Shown piece after piece: positions 12,134 to 21,381 of a DNA stretch of 64,000 nucleotides (positions are counted from its first letter, which is position 1; the number at the start of each line of letters is the position of its first letter). The position numbers and the translations under genes were made by a program. Source of the stretch: Actinacidiphila paucisporea (lineage in GTDB: Bacteria; Actinomycetota; Actinomycetes; Streptomycetales; Streptomycetaceae); assembly GCF_900142575.1 (NCBI RefSeq), contig NZ_FRBI01000013.1, forward strand, positions 1-64,000, read 5' to 3'. Below the pieces are notes generated by a model that worked only from the letters and a program-made list of their open reading frames with translations, made no database searches and had not been told where the DNA came from.

Positions 12134-15100
12134 GTGAGTTCGGTCATCGTCAAGCGTCCGGCGCGGGCATTCCCGCCCGAGATGCCGTCGGAAGAGCTTG
12201 AACTGGCGTCACCGCCCGAACTGCAACGCGGCCAGGACCAGGGCCTGATGATGATGCTGCTGCCCATGCTCGCCATGGGCGGCTCGGCGGCGTATTTCTT
12301 CATGCCGGGCTCGCAGGCGATCATGAAGGTCATGGGCGGGCTGATGCTCACCTCGATGGTGGCGATGGCGATAGGGCAGGTCGTACGCACCCGGCAAGGC
12401 GCCAGCGGGCATATGGCCGACAGCCGCCGCGACTACCTCAAATACCTCGCGCAGCAGCGCCGCAAGGCCCGCAAGGTCGCCGACCGGCAGCGCAGCAGCC
12501 AGCTCTACACCCACCCCGCACCCGACCAGCTGTGGGCGCTGGCCGCCGAGGGCAAGCGGGTCTGGGAACGCCGCCCGGGCGACGACGACTTCGGGCAGGT
12601 GCGGGTGGGGCTCGCCCCGCAGCAGCTGGCCACCCCGCTGGTCGCCCCCGACACCGCCCCCGTCGACCAGCTGGAACCGCTCACCGCGCACGCCATGCAG
12701 CGCTTCATCGCCGCCTACGGCACCGTCGAGGGCCTGCCGCTCGCGGTGTCGCTGCGCGCTTTCTCTCATGTCGCGCTGACCGGCGAGCCCGAGGCGGTCT
12801 ACGGCCAGGCGCGGGCGATGATCGCCCAGTTGTCGACCCTGCACTCGCCCGCGGACCTGGTGCTGGGAGTCGCCGCCTCGCCGTCGGCGCTGCGCGAGTG
12901 GGAGTGGGTCAAGTGGCTGCCGCACACGCAGTCGCCGGCCGAGCTGGACGGTGCGGGCACCCGGCGGCTCGTGGTGGGCGACATGGGGGAGCTGGAGGAG
13001 CTGCTGCGCGGCAGGCTGGAGGACCGGCCGCGGTTCCAGCGCGACGCGGCACCGCTGCTCGACCAGCCGCACCTGGTGGTCTTCGTGGACGGCGGTACGG
13101 TCCCGCCGACGTCGGTGCTTGCCTCCGGTGAGGGCCTGCTTGGCGTCACCGTCGTGGAGGTGGCGCCCGGTGAGAACGGCGAGCCTCGCGGCGACCTGTG
13201 GCTGCGCTGCACGGCCGAGGAGATGCTGCTGCGGTCGGCCGCGGGCGGCGCGTACGGCGGCACCCCGGACCGGCTGAGCGCGATCGAGGCCGAGTCGCTG
13301 GCCCGCCAGCTGGCACCGCTGCGGCCGGCCGACGGCGGCGACGACGAACCGCTGCTGTCCAACCTGGACTTCACCGACCTGATGGGTATCGGCGAGGCCT
13401 CCTCCTTCGACGTCTCGCGCGGCTGGGTGCCGCGCAGCCAGCACGAGCGGCTGCGGGTGCCGATCGGGGTGGGCGAGGACGGCGAGCCGGTCCACCTCGA
13501 CCTGAAGGAGGCCGCGCAGGAGGGCATGGGCCCGCACGGGCTGTGCGTGGGCGCCACCGGCTCCGGCAAGTCCGAGCTGCTGCGCACCCTGGTGCTCGGC
13601 CTGGCCGTCACGCACTCCTCCGAGTCGCTGAATTTCGTGCTCGCCGACTTCAAGGGCGGCGCGACCTTCGCCGGCATGAGCGAGATGCCCCACGTGTCCG
13701 CGGTCATCACCAACCTGGCCGACGACCTGACGCTGGTCGACCGTATGCGCGACTCGATCACCGGTGAACTGCAGCGCCGCCAGGAACTGCTGAAGTCCAC
13801 CGGCAACTACGCCAACATCCACGACTACGAGCGGGCCAGGACCGCGGGCGCGGCCCTGGAGCCGCTGGCGTCGCTGGTGCTGGTCATCGACGAGTTCAGC
13901 GAGCTGCTGAGCGCCAAGCCGGAATTCATCGACATGTTCATCCAGATCGGCCGGATCGGGCGGTCGCTGGGCGTGCACCTGCTGCTGGCCTCGCAGCGCC
14001 TCGAGGAGGGCAGGCTGCGCGGCCTGGACACGTACCTGTCCTACCGCATCGGCCTGCGGACCTTCTCCGCCTCGGAGTCGCGGGCCGCGCTCGGCGTCCC
14101 CGACGCCTACCACCTGCCATCGGTGCCGGGTTCGGGCTATCTGAAGTTCGGCACCGACACCATGGTGCGCTTCAAGGCCGCCTACGTGTCGGGCCCGCAC
14201 CGCAGAGGCCGGGAGACCGAGGCCGACGGCAGCGCGCAGGGCGGCCGGCGGCCCGCGCCGTTCACCGCGGCGCCGGTGCCGATGAGCGCGCCGGCGACGC
14301 GGCCGGTGGCGGCGCAGCGTGACGACGCCGTGGCCGACACGGTCCTGGACGTCCTGGTGCGGCGGCTCGAAGGCCGCGGCCCCGAGGCGCACCAGGTGTG
14401 GCTGCCGCCGCTGGACGAGGCGCCCAGCCTGGACCGGCTGATGCCGCTCGCGGTGACCGCCGACCGCGGTCTGCAGGCGAGCGGCGGGATGCCGCTGGGC
14501 GGCCTGACGGTGCCGCTGGGCATCGTGGACAAGCCGTTCGAGCAGCGCCGCGACCCGCTGACGCTGGACTTCAGCGGCGCGGCGGGACACGGCCTGATCG
14601 TCGGCGGCCCACGCAGCGGCAAGTCGACGATGCTGCGCACCCTGGTGGCGGCCTTCGCACTGACCCACACACCGCAGGAAGTGCAGTTCTACTGCCTGGA
14701 CTTCGGCGGCGGCGCGCTGCGCGCGGTCGACGGCCTGGCCCATGTGGGCGGGGTCGCGGGCCGGCTCGAACCCGACCGCGTACGCCGTGCGGTCGCCGAG
14801 GTCGCGGGGGTGCTGGCCCGCCGCGAGGAGGTCTTCCGCAGCCGCGGCATCGACACGGTCGCGTCGTACCGCAGGCTGCGGGCGACCGGTGAACTGCCCG
14901 ACGAGCAGTGGGGCGACGTCTTCCTGGTGATCGACGGCTGGGGGGCTTTCAAGCAGGACAACGAGCGCCTGGAGCCGGTCGTCGCCGACATCGCCGCCCG
15001 AGGCCTGGGTTTCGGTGTGCACGTGGTGCTCACGGCGTCGCGTTACATGGAGGTCAGGGCCGCCCTGAAGGACCAGTTGCTGAACCGCCTCGAACTGCGG

Positions 15101-16066
15101 CTCGGCGACACCATGGACTCCGAGATCAACCGCAAGGTCGCCGCGAACGTGCCGGCGGGAGTGCCGGGCCGCGGTATCACTCCGGCGCAGCTGCACTTCA
15201 TGGCGGGTCTGCCGCGGATCGACGGCAGTTCGTCGTCGGCCGACCTCACCGAGGGCGGCGCCGGCCTGGTGGAGGCGGTCAACTCGGCATGGCGCGGGGC
15301 GCCCGCGCCCGGCATCAGGATGCTGCCGACGATGCTCACCGCCGAGCAGCTACCGGACGGTTCGCGCCACCCGGAGCGCGGTGTCGCGATCGGCATCGAC
15401 GAGACGGCGCTCGCGCCGGTCTTCGTGAACTTCGAGACCGACCCCGTGCTGATCATCTTCGGCGACAGCGAGTCGGGCAAGACGGCCGCGCTGCGGCACA
15501 TCGCCCGGCAGCTCAGCCAGCGCTACACCCCGCAGGAGGCCATGCTCGTCGTCGCCGACTACCGGCGTACATTGCTGGGCGCGCTCCCCGAGAGCCATGT
15601 GCTGGAGTACATTGCCGCGTCCGCGGCCATGGAGACGCACATGACCGAGGTGCAGAAGCTGGTCGAGCGGCGGGCGCCGGGCCCCGACGTCACCCCGCGG
15701 CAGCTGCGCGACCGCAGTTGGTGGAGCGGCCCGCAGCTGTTCGTGCTGATCGACGACTACGAACTGGTCGCGGCGGGCAGCAACCCGATGGCGCAGCTCG
15801 CCGACAGCCTGCCCTTCGCCCGTGACGTCGGCGTGCGCTTCATCATCGCCCGCAGCAGCGGCGGCGCGGGACGCTCGATGTACGAGCCCTTCATGCAGCG
15901 CGCCAAGGAACTGGCCGCGCAGGGCCTGGTGCTCTCCGGCGACCCGAACGAGGGGGAGCTGATGGCCTCCGTCCGGCCGCGGCAGATGCCACCCGGGCGG
16001 GCGATCTTCGCCGCGCGACGCGGCGGCAGCCGTCTGGTGCAGCTGGCCTGGACCCCGGAGGGGTGA
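12134..16066 (+). CDS. eccC: Type VII secretion ATPase EccC (FtsK/SpoIIIE type)
   Basis: Cytoplasmic motor that recognises and drives WXG100 substrates; 1,310 residues, so the EccCa and EccCb parts are fused in one chain. An N-terminal membrane hairpin (about residues 37-82) is followed by a DUF domain and three P-loop ATPase domains: GATGSGKS (K479), GGPRSGKST (K830) and GDSESGKT (K1116). Walker B of domain 1 is intact (LVLVIDEFSE), domain 2 has VIDGWG and domain 3 VLIDDYE, the usual pattern in which only the first is a canonical ATPase. GTG 12134 is the first start in frame. A 108-bp gap separates it from the cargo island. Confidence 0.95.
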   Translation: MSSVIVKRPARAFPPEMPSEELELASPPELQRGQDQGLMMMLLPMLAMGGSAAYFFMPGSQAIMKVMGGLMLTSMVAMAIGQVVRTRQGASGHMADSRRDYLKYLAQQRRKARKVADRQRSSQLYTHPAPDQLWALAAEGKRVWERRPGDDDFGQVRVGLAPQQLATPLVAPDTAPVDQLEPLTAHAMQRFIAAYGTVEGLPLAVSLRAFSHVALTGEPEAVYGQARAMIAQLSTLHSPADLVLGVAASPSALREWEWVKWLPHTQSPAELDGAGTRRLVVGDMGELEELLRGRLEDRPRFQRDAAPLLDQPHLVVFVDGGTVPPTSVLASGEGLLGVTVVEVAPGENGEPRGDLWLRCTAEEMLLRSAAGGAYGGTPDRLSAIEAESLARQLAPLRPADGGDDEPLLSNLDFTDLMGIGEASSFDVSRGWVPRSQHERLRVPIGVGEDGEPVHLDLKEAAQEGMGPHGLCVGATGSGKSELLRTLVLGLAVTHSSESLNFVLADFKGGATFAGMSEMPHVSAVITNLADDLTLVDRMRDSITGELQRRQELLKSTGNYANIHDYERARTAGAALEPLASLVLVIDEFSELLSAKPEFIDMFIQIGRIGRSLGVHLLLASQRLEEGRLRGLDTYLSYRIGLRTFSASESRAALGVPDAYHLPSVPGSGYLKFGTDTMVRFKAAYVSGPHRRGRETEADGSAQGGRRPAPFTAAPVPMSAPATRPVAAQRDDAVADTVLDVLVRRLEGRGPEAHQVWLPPLDEAPSLDRLMPLAVTADRGLQASGGMPLGGLTVPLGIVDKPFEQRRDPLTLDFSGAAGHGLIVGGPRSGKSTMLRTLVAAFALTHTPQEVQFYCLDFGGGALRAVDGLAHVGGVAGRLEPDRVRRAVAEVAGVLARREEVFRSRGIDTVASYRRLRATGELPDEQWGDVFLVIDGWGAFKQDNERLEPVVADIAARGLGFGVHVVLTASRYMEVRAALKDQLLNRLELRLGDTMDSEINRKVAANVPAGVPGRGITPAQLHFMAGLPRIDGSSSSADLTEGGAGLVEAVNSAWRGAPAPGIRMLPTMLTAEQLPDGSRHPERGVAIGIDETALAPVFVNFETDPVLIIFGDSESGKTAALRHIARQLSQRYTPQEAMLVVADYRRTLLGALPESHVLEYIAASAAMETHMTEVQKLVERRAPGPDVTPRQLRDRSWWSGPQLFVLIDDYELVAAGSNPMAQLADSLPFARDVGVRFIIARSSGGAGRSMYEPFMQRAKELAAQGLVLSGDPNEGELMASVRPRQMPPGRAIFAARRGGSRLVQLAWTPEG

Positions 16067-16087
16067 GCGAGGCAGTTGACGCCCGGG

Positions 16088-16115
16088 TTACGCAAAGCCT
16101 TCCGCCTGCTAGGTT
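16088..16115 (+). promoter_or_regulatory. Candidate promoter of the cargo island
   Basis: TTACGC (16088-16093), a 16-bp spacer and TAGGTT (16110-16115) lie 60 bp before the SseB-like start and just after eccC. A TTGACG at 16076 is too far from this -10. A weak match by eye, offered only because the island begins here. Confidence 0.25.
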
Positions 16116-16174
16116 TTTTGTCGGGATGAGTGCGGCCGCAGGTCGGCGGCCGCACCGGCGATGGGGGCACGATC

Positions 16175-16807
16175 ATGAAGTCGGACTGGGACCGGCTGTT
16201 CGGTTCCGGCGGTGACGCGGCGCCGGTCAGGCCCGACGGCGGCGGGCTCGACGGCGCCGGAGCGGCGGACCTGCCCGCCGGCGACAGCGCGGCGGAGGCG
16301 GCGTGGTCGGGGCTGACGGACCTGGTGGACGGCGTGGCCGACCGCCCGCCGGTGCCGGTGGCCGCGGCCTTCGGGATGCTGCCGAGCGCCCAGGACGGCG
16401 CGCACGCCGCGCTGGTGTCCGAACTGGCCGACCTGCACGCGGGGAACGGCGACCCGGACGCGCTGCTCGACGCCTTCCGGGCCAGCCTGGTCATGGTGCC
16501 GACGCTTGAGGGCGGCGACCTGTGGGCGACGAGCATGGGCGGTGTGCACTGGGTCTACGCCTTCTCCGACGACACCGAGCTGGCGCGTTTCGCGGTCGCG
16601 CGCGGCGCCGACGGCTCGTCGGACGTGGACTTCGTGACCGTCTACGGCTGGCGGCTGCTCGACGAGGTGGTGCCGGCGGTCGGCCAACCAGCCGGTGTGG
16701 CGCTGGACGTGGCGGGCGGCCGGCCGATGATCTTCCCGCCGGTGGCGGGTGTGGTACCTGACGGGGCCGCGGTGGACACCGCGGCGGTGAACGGGGAGGA
16801 ACGATGA
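16175..16807 (+). CDS. SseB-like domain protein
   Basis: 210 residues, acidic. The central part (LLDAFRASLVMVPTLEGG, WATSMGGVHWVYAFSD, LARFAVARG) has the look of SseB N-terminal-domain proteins that actinobacteria often encode beside ESX genes; the name comes from a Salmonella secreted protein, and the bacterial role here is unknown. ATG 16175 follows an A/G-rich GATGGGGGC stretch. It overlaps the next gene by 4 nt (ATGA), so it is part of the cargo operon. A chaperone or adaptor job is a guess from context. Confidence 0.6.
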   Translation: MKSDWDRLFGSGGDAAPVRPDGGGLDGAGAADLPAGDSAAEAAWSGLTDLVDGVADRPPVPVAAAFGMLPSAQDGAHAALVSELADLHAGNGDPDALLDAFRASLVMVPTLEGGDLWATSMGGVHWVYAFSDDTELARFAVARGADGSSDVDFVTVYGWRLLDEVVPAVGQPAGVALDVAGGRPMIFPPVAGVVPDGAAVDTAAVNGEER

Positions 16808-17460
16808 CCGGAGGCGGCGGGGGCGGCGGTTACAACGTCACCGAGGCGGCGCTCGCACAGACGGCGGCCGGGCTCAACGGCGTCATCCACGAGTTGCAGT
16901 CGATGGGCCAGGAGGCGGCGGCCGATGTCGGCCGCGGCTTCTCGAACCTCAAGCTGACCGGCATGCAGACCGGGCACTCCGGGCTCACGTCGGCCTTCGA
17001 CGGCTTCTGCGACCGCTGGGAGTGGGGCGTGCGGACGATCGTCCAGGACGCCGACCAGATCGCGCAGCGGCTCGGCCTGGCAGCGGGCACGTACTACGAG
17101 ATGGACCAGTACGCCAAGAAGACCCTCAAGGTCGTCGTGGCCTCCGACATCGGCAACCCGAACCTGACGGAGGAGCAGGAGGAGAACATGTCGTGGGGGC
17201 AGATCGGGTCCGACAACCCGATCAACGACTTCCTGCACCCCGACTTCAGCGCGAAGTCGGCCAACCAGGCGGTGTCCGACATGGGCCAGACCTGGAAGGA
17301 CACCGCCCACGACATGAGCCGGTCGATACCGCTGGAGACCGCGGCGACCCTCAGTGGGCACAAGGACGGCTACGACCAGGCACTTGACCAGGTCTACGGC
17401 CCGACCCCCGAGGAGCGCGCGCAGCAGGCACAGGGCGGTGGCACCGGCAGCGGCGGCTGA
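16804..17460 (+). CDS. WXG100-like ESX partner/secreted protein
   Basis: 218 residues. The first 105 are two predicted helices around a turn at RWEWG (W72-G75), followed by YYEMD (Y97-D101), a YxxxD pattern like the general type VII secretion motif. The middle is polar and the C-terminus Gly-rich. It resembles long WXG100/EspB-type substrates more than classical 100-residue EsxA. It is coupled on both sides: ATGA overlap with the SseB-like gene and a TGATG overlap with the following toxin gene, so it is probably the co-secreted partner of that toxin. Confidence 0.65.
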   Translation: MTGGGGGGGYNVTEAALAQTAAGLNGVIHELQSMGQEAAADVGRGFSNLKLTGMQTGHSGLTSAFDGFCDRWEWGVRTIVQDADQIAQRLGLAAGTYYEMDQYAKKTLKVVVASDIGNPNLTEEQEENMSWGQIGSDNPINDFLHPDFSAKSANQAVSDMGQTWKDTAHDMSRSIPLETAATLSGHKDGYDQALDQVYGPTPEERAQQAQGGGTGSGG

Positions 17461-19274
17461 TGGGCCTCCGGTCGCTGGTCGACGCGCTCGGTGACGGCGG
17501 CGACCGGCTGCTGCGCTCCGCGCAGCGGAAGGTCGGCGCCATGATCGACGACGATGCCCGTTCGCTGGCCGCGGCGTTCGACGCCGCAGGACTGCATCGC
17601 GTGGCGGACTGGACCGAGGACGCCGGTGACCTGGTCGCCGACCGGCTCGGCGCCCGGGTCGCCGAGCGGAAGTTGGGCGAGTGCGACGACCCGAGGGACC
17701 TGCTGCACGGCGATCCCGGCCGCCTTCGCACCGCCGCGGGCCGTCTGCGCCGGCTGCACACGGCCTTCGACACCGGCCGCAGGGGCCTGTCCCGGCTCGA
17801 CCCCGGCGGCTGGTCCGGCGCGGGCGGCCACGCCTTCCGCGCGGCTTTCGCACAGCAGCCCGCGGCATGGGGCCGGGCGGCGGACGCGTGCCAGGAGGCG
17901 GCGGACGCGCTGGAGCACTACGCCTTCACCGTGGAGTGGGCGCAGGGCCAGGCCGAGGAGGCCGTCCGGCTGTGGAAGCAGGGTGTGCGGGCACGGAAGA
18001 AGGCCGCGGCGGCACACAACGCGCAGGTAGACCGCTACGAGTCCGCGCTCGCGGCCGGCGACGGCGCCGGCGGACTCCCGGCCATGCCAGGCCCCTTCAC
18101 CGACCCTGGCGCGGAGGACCGCGGCACCGCCGAGGACCTGCTGGCCGCGGCGCGGGACCAGCGCGACACGGTGGCCCGCGGCGCCGAGGCGGCCGTACGG
18201 TCCGCGGCCGGGCTCGCCGTCGGGCTGCCGGACTTCGCCGGCCGCTTCGGGGCCGGCACGGCGGACCTGCTGGACGCGGCGCCGATCCGTCTCGAACACT
18301 TCGCCGGTGGTCTGATCCGCTCCGGCACGGACATGGAGAGGTTCCTCCGCGGCCTGGACCCGTACGACACCTACAACCGGGCCCATCCCGCCGCCTATAT
18401 GACGCGGCTCAATGCCACGGCCGCCGGGCTGCTCGACCTGACAGCGCATCCGGAGCGTTTGCCCGGCCTCGTCCTCGGTGCGGGCTGGGGCAGCGACAGC
18501 GACCAGGCGAGCGGGCGGTTGCTCGGCAATGTGCTGCTGGCCGTCGCCACGGACGCAGGCAGTGCGGCCGGACGCAATGCGACGGGCTGGCGGAACGCCG
18601 TACCCGTGCGCGGTGCCACGCTCGACGACATCCGCCGCGTGCTGCGCGGCGGTGGCGACGGGCTGCAGCCGGCCGACCGGGCGGACCAGTGGCTGCGGGA
18701 AAGGGCGGTGCCGCGCCGCCTAGAGGGCAGTTTCCAGCGCTGCCCCGACCCTCGCGGCGTCTGGACGAGGCTGCAGAACGACGGCGGCACCAAGATGGCG
18801 GGCCGTTCCACCAACTACGCCGACACCGTGCGTGCCGGGATGGAGACCTGGTACGGCGATCCGCAGGTCGCCTCGGCCCGCACGCACAGCTGGACGGCCG
18901 GCGGGAAGCTCGACGTATTGGGCGCCGAGCGGTTCGGCGTGGAGAACGGCAACGTCCGGGGCGGCGCGTCCATCGGTTACACCGGTCACGGGCCCGGCGC
19001 CTACCAGCGGGTGGCCGCCGACCTGCGCGGCTCCGGGCACGGGTCGAGCGCCTTCGTCCTCGTCGAATGGCCGCTGACAGCCCAGGGTGGGCGCGCCGCG
19101 CACGTCTTGACCGCGCTGAACCACCACGGCGAGGTCTTCTGGTTCGACCCGCAGTCCGGCCTCGTGAGCAGGCACCCGATCCACTTGGCGGCGCGGCATG
19201 TCGTCCACTACGTCCTGGACGCCGCCCTGCGTCCTGTCACCCGCGAGCAGGCCGTGACCCCGACCCCGGAGTAG
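17460..19274 (+). CDS. ESX-associated polymorphic toxin, papain-fold C-terminus lacking the Cys
   Basis: 604 residues. The N-terminal region (about 1-340) matches the T7SS-targeting domain of its neighbour at 19572 almost throughout, with the W-x-G turn in PGGWSGAGGHAFR near residue 120. After a variable linker, the C-terminal region (about 425-590) has the toxin papain-like (Tox-PL/glutamine deamidase) layout: TNYADTVRAGMETWYGDP, then GGRAAHVLTALNHHG (H548) and FWFDPQSG (D563). In the paralogue the first block reads TQNCSKNVEAVNERLDG, so the catalytic Cys position is Y453 here. It is therefore probably inactive as a thiol enzyme. The start overlaps the preceding stop (TGATG). Confidence 0.75.
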   Translation: MGLRSLVDALGDGGDRLLRSAQRKVGAMIDDDARSLAAAFDAAGLHRVADWTEDAGDLVADRLGARVAERKLGECDDPRDLLHGDPGRLRTAAGRLRRLHTAFDTGRRGLSRLDPGGWSGAGGHAFRAAFAQQPAAWGRAADACQEAADALEHYAFTVEWAQGQAEEAVRLWKQGVRARKKAAAAHNAQVDRYESALAAGDGAGGLPAMPGPFTDPGAEDRGTAEDLLAAARDQRDTVARGAEAAVRSAAGLAVGLPDFAGRFGAGTADLLDAAPIRLEHFAGGLIRSGTDMERFLRGLDPYDTYNRAHPAAYMTRLNATAAGLLDLTAHPERLPGLVLGAGWGSDSDQASGRLLGNVLLAVATDAGSAAGRNATGWRNAVPVRGATLDDIRRVLRGGGDGLQPADRADQWLRERAVPRRLEGSFQRCPDPRGVWTRLQNDGGTKMAGRSTNYADTVRAGMETWYGDPQVASARTHSWTAGGKLDVLGAERFGVENGNVRGGASIGYTGHGPGAYQRVAADLRGSGHGSSAFVLVEWPLTAQGGRAAHVLTALNHHGEVFWFDPQSGLVSRHPIHLAARHVVHYVLDAALRPVTREQAVTPTPE

Positions 19275-19571
19275 TCCGACGAACGCGGACGACGCCCGGC
19301 GTATCGCCGCCCGCACGTACTGCCGGCAGCTGCCGAACGGCGAGCCGGCCCCGACGAGCGCCGCGCACGGGTCGGGGGCCGCGGGAGTCCAACCGAGAGG
19401 CCGGAAAGGTCCGTTCCGCCGTGCTCTGTCATCTCGCCCGGCCTGGCAGTCGCCGCCCCGAGGATGCGTCCCGCGGCCGGAACCTGAGAGGATGGCCCGG
19501 ATCGTCAACACGGCAACAAGCGGGCCGGCCGCCGAACCGGCTCCGCAGAACGGCACCGCGGGGGTGGGCTG
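19275..19571 (+). other. Spacer between toxin paralogues, with possible coding remnant
   Basis: 297 bp with no convincing gene. One frame stays open through the spacer (TNADDARRIAARTYCRQL ... ) and ends in a Gly-rich NGTAGVG followed by TGA overlapping the next ATG (TGATG), the same junction as at 17460. The only ATG in that frame (19492) would give 26 residues with poor ribosome-site spacing. It may be the remains of a WXG-like partner gene that once preceded the second toxin, or chance openness of GC-rich DNA. Confidence 0.35.
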
Positions 19572-21263
19572 ATGGGTCTCGGTAGTCTGATCAACAAGAT
19601 CGGCGACAACGGCGAGAAACTGATTGGCAAAGCCAAGCAGAAGGCCGGCGAACTGATCGACGACGGAGCCCACTTCGTCGGTGACAACCTGGACCACATC
19701 GGCCTGCACGACGCGGCCGACTGGGTCGACGACCACGGAGACTCCCTCGCCGACCACCTCGGCGCGCACGTCGACGAGCAGCAACTCGGCCAGACCGAGG
19801 AGCCCAAGGAACTGGTGCACGGCGACTCGCACAAGATCCGCGAGGTCTCCGGGCACCTGAACCGCTTCCACACCGCCTTCGACACCGGCCACACCGGTCT
19901 TACCCACCTCGACCCGGGCAGCTGGGACGGCGACGGCGCCGAGGCCTTCCGGGCGAAGTTCAAGCCGCAGCCGGCGAAGTGGGCCAAGGCCGCGACCGCC
20001 TGCCAGGACGCGTCGAACGCGCTGGAGCACTACGCCTTCACCGTCGACTGGGCGCAGGACCAGGCCAAGGAAGCCGTCAGGTTGTGGAAGCAGGGCACCG
20101 AGGCGCGGAAGAAGGCCGCGGACGCGTACAACGCGAAGGTCGATCAGTACAACACCGACCTGGCCAGCTACAAGAAGCTGGTCGACGGCGACAGCGACCC
20201 GGGCAAGCCGCCGGTGGCTCCCGACGCCTTCGTCGACCCGGGCGTGGGCGACAAGAACCACGCCAAGGAGATACTCGAGTCGGCCCGCAAGCAGCGCGAC
20301 ACCGTGGCGAGCGAGGCCGAGGCCAAGGTGCGTGCCGCCACCGCGCTGGCGCCGCGCAAGCCGGACTTCACCGACCGGATGAAGAGCGACGGCGGCGACT
20401 TCCTGAAGTCCGCGCCGATCCAGCTGGAGCATTTCGGCGGCGGCCTGATCCGCTCCGGCACGGACATGCTGAAGTTCGTCCGCGGCCTGAACCCGTACGA
20501 CCCGTACAACCTCACCCACCCCGCGCAGTATCTGACCCACCTCAACTCCACCGTCGCCGGCCTGGTCGACATGACCGCGCACCCGGAACGGCTGCCCAGC
20601 ATGCTGCTCGGCAGTGGATGGGGCTCCGACGGCGACGAAGCGGGCGGCCGCCTGATCGGCAACGTCCTGCTGGCGCTGGCCACCGACGGCGGCAGCGCGG
20701 GAGCCAAGGCAGGAGTCGAAGGCGCCGGCAAGGACGCCGCCGAGCAGGCGGCGAAGGACGCCGCGGAGAGCGGCAGCAAGTGGAAGGGCCTCGCCAAATC
20801 CACTTCCGACGTCAAGGGCGCGGCCTTCCACCAGGGTTCGATGACCCCGGCCGAGGAGGCGCAGTTCCTGCACGACGAATACCCCTGGCTCAAGGACGTC
20901 AACGAGACCGGCAAGCCCGGCTACACGCAGAACTGCTCCAAGAACGTCGAGGCGGTCAACGAACGCCTCGACGGCATGCCCTCCAAGGCCACCCCGCTGC
21001 AGAATCCGCAGTGGCCCAGCCCGGCACGGCTCGGCAATCCCGGCGCGAAGTTCGAGGACGTCGGAAGCTACGACGACATCATCAACGACATGAACGCGCG
21101 CGGTGAGGGCTCCCGAGGCGTCGTCTACATCGGCCGCGGCAATTCCGCGCACGTCTTCAACGTCGTGCACGACAGCAACGGCGTGGTCTTCCTCGACGGG
21201 CAGACCGGCCGGCTGGCCCAGCTGGAAAAGGGCGTGAAAATCCAGTACATGCCGTACAAGTAG
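19572..21263 (+). CDS. ESX-associated polymorphic toxin with papain-fold (Tox-PL) domain
   Basis: 563 residues. N-terminal targeting region (1-340) with helical WXG-like core around GSWDGDGAEAFRAKF, then an Ala/Lys-rich linker (370-405) and a C-terminal domain (about 415-563). The triad can be read as C455 (TQNCSKNVEAV), H527 (NSAHVFNVVHD) and D542 (VVFLDGQTG), as in papain-fold toxins that act as proteases or deamidases in polymorphic toxin systems. It follows a paralogue whose Cys is lost and precedes immunity-like genes. No good Shine-Dalgarno is visible; the TGATG at the start suggests coupling to a vanished upstream frame. Export through the EccC system is inferred from context. Confidence 0.8.
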   Translation: MGLGSLINKIGDNGEKLIGKAKQKAGELIDDGAHFVGDNLDHIGLHDAADWVDDHGDSLADHLGAHVDEQQLGQTEEPKELVHGDSHKIREVSGHLNRFHTAFDTGHTGLTHLDPGSWDGDGAEAFRAKFKPQPAKWAKAATACQDASNALEHYAFTVDWAQDQAKEAVRLWKQGTEARKKAADAYNAKVDQYNTDLASYKKLVDGDSDPGKPPVAPDAFVDPGVGDKNHAKEILESARKQRDTVASEAEAKVRAATALAPRKPDFTDRMKSDGGDFLKSAPIQLEHFGGGLIRSGTDMLKFVRGLNPYDPYNLTHPAQYLTHLNSTVAGLVDMTAHPERLPSMLLGSGWGSDGDEAGGRLIGNVLLALATDGGSAGAKAGVEGAGKDAAEQAAKDAAESGSKWKGLAKSTSDVKGAAFHQGSMTPAEEAQFLHDEYPWLKDVNETGKPGYTQNCSKNVEAVNERLDGMPSKATPLQNPQWPSPARLGNPGAKFEDVGSYDDIINDMNARGEGSRGVVYIGRGNSAHVFNVVHDSNGVVFLDGQTGRLAQLEKGVKIQYMPYK

Positions 21264-21381
21264 CCTGAACACCGACCGGTCGACCGATCAACCGATCAAC
21301 CGACCGACGTGATGTGAACGACGTGGCACGAAGCCGCATGACGGCGTGCGACGCCGTACGACGAAGAAAGGTGCACCCGTG

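Noticed and set aside
12209-15196. 995-codon open frame antisense to eccC
   Set aside because: His/Gln/Arg-rich composition, no domain, and the opposite strand has three textbook P-loops; such long antisense frames are a by-product of high GC3.
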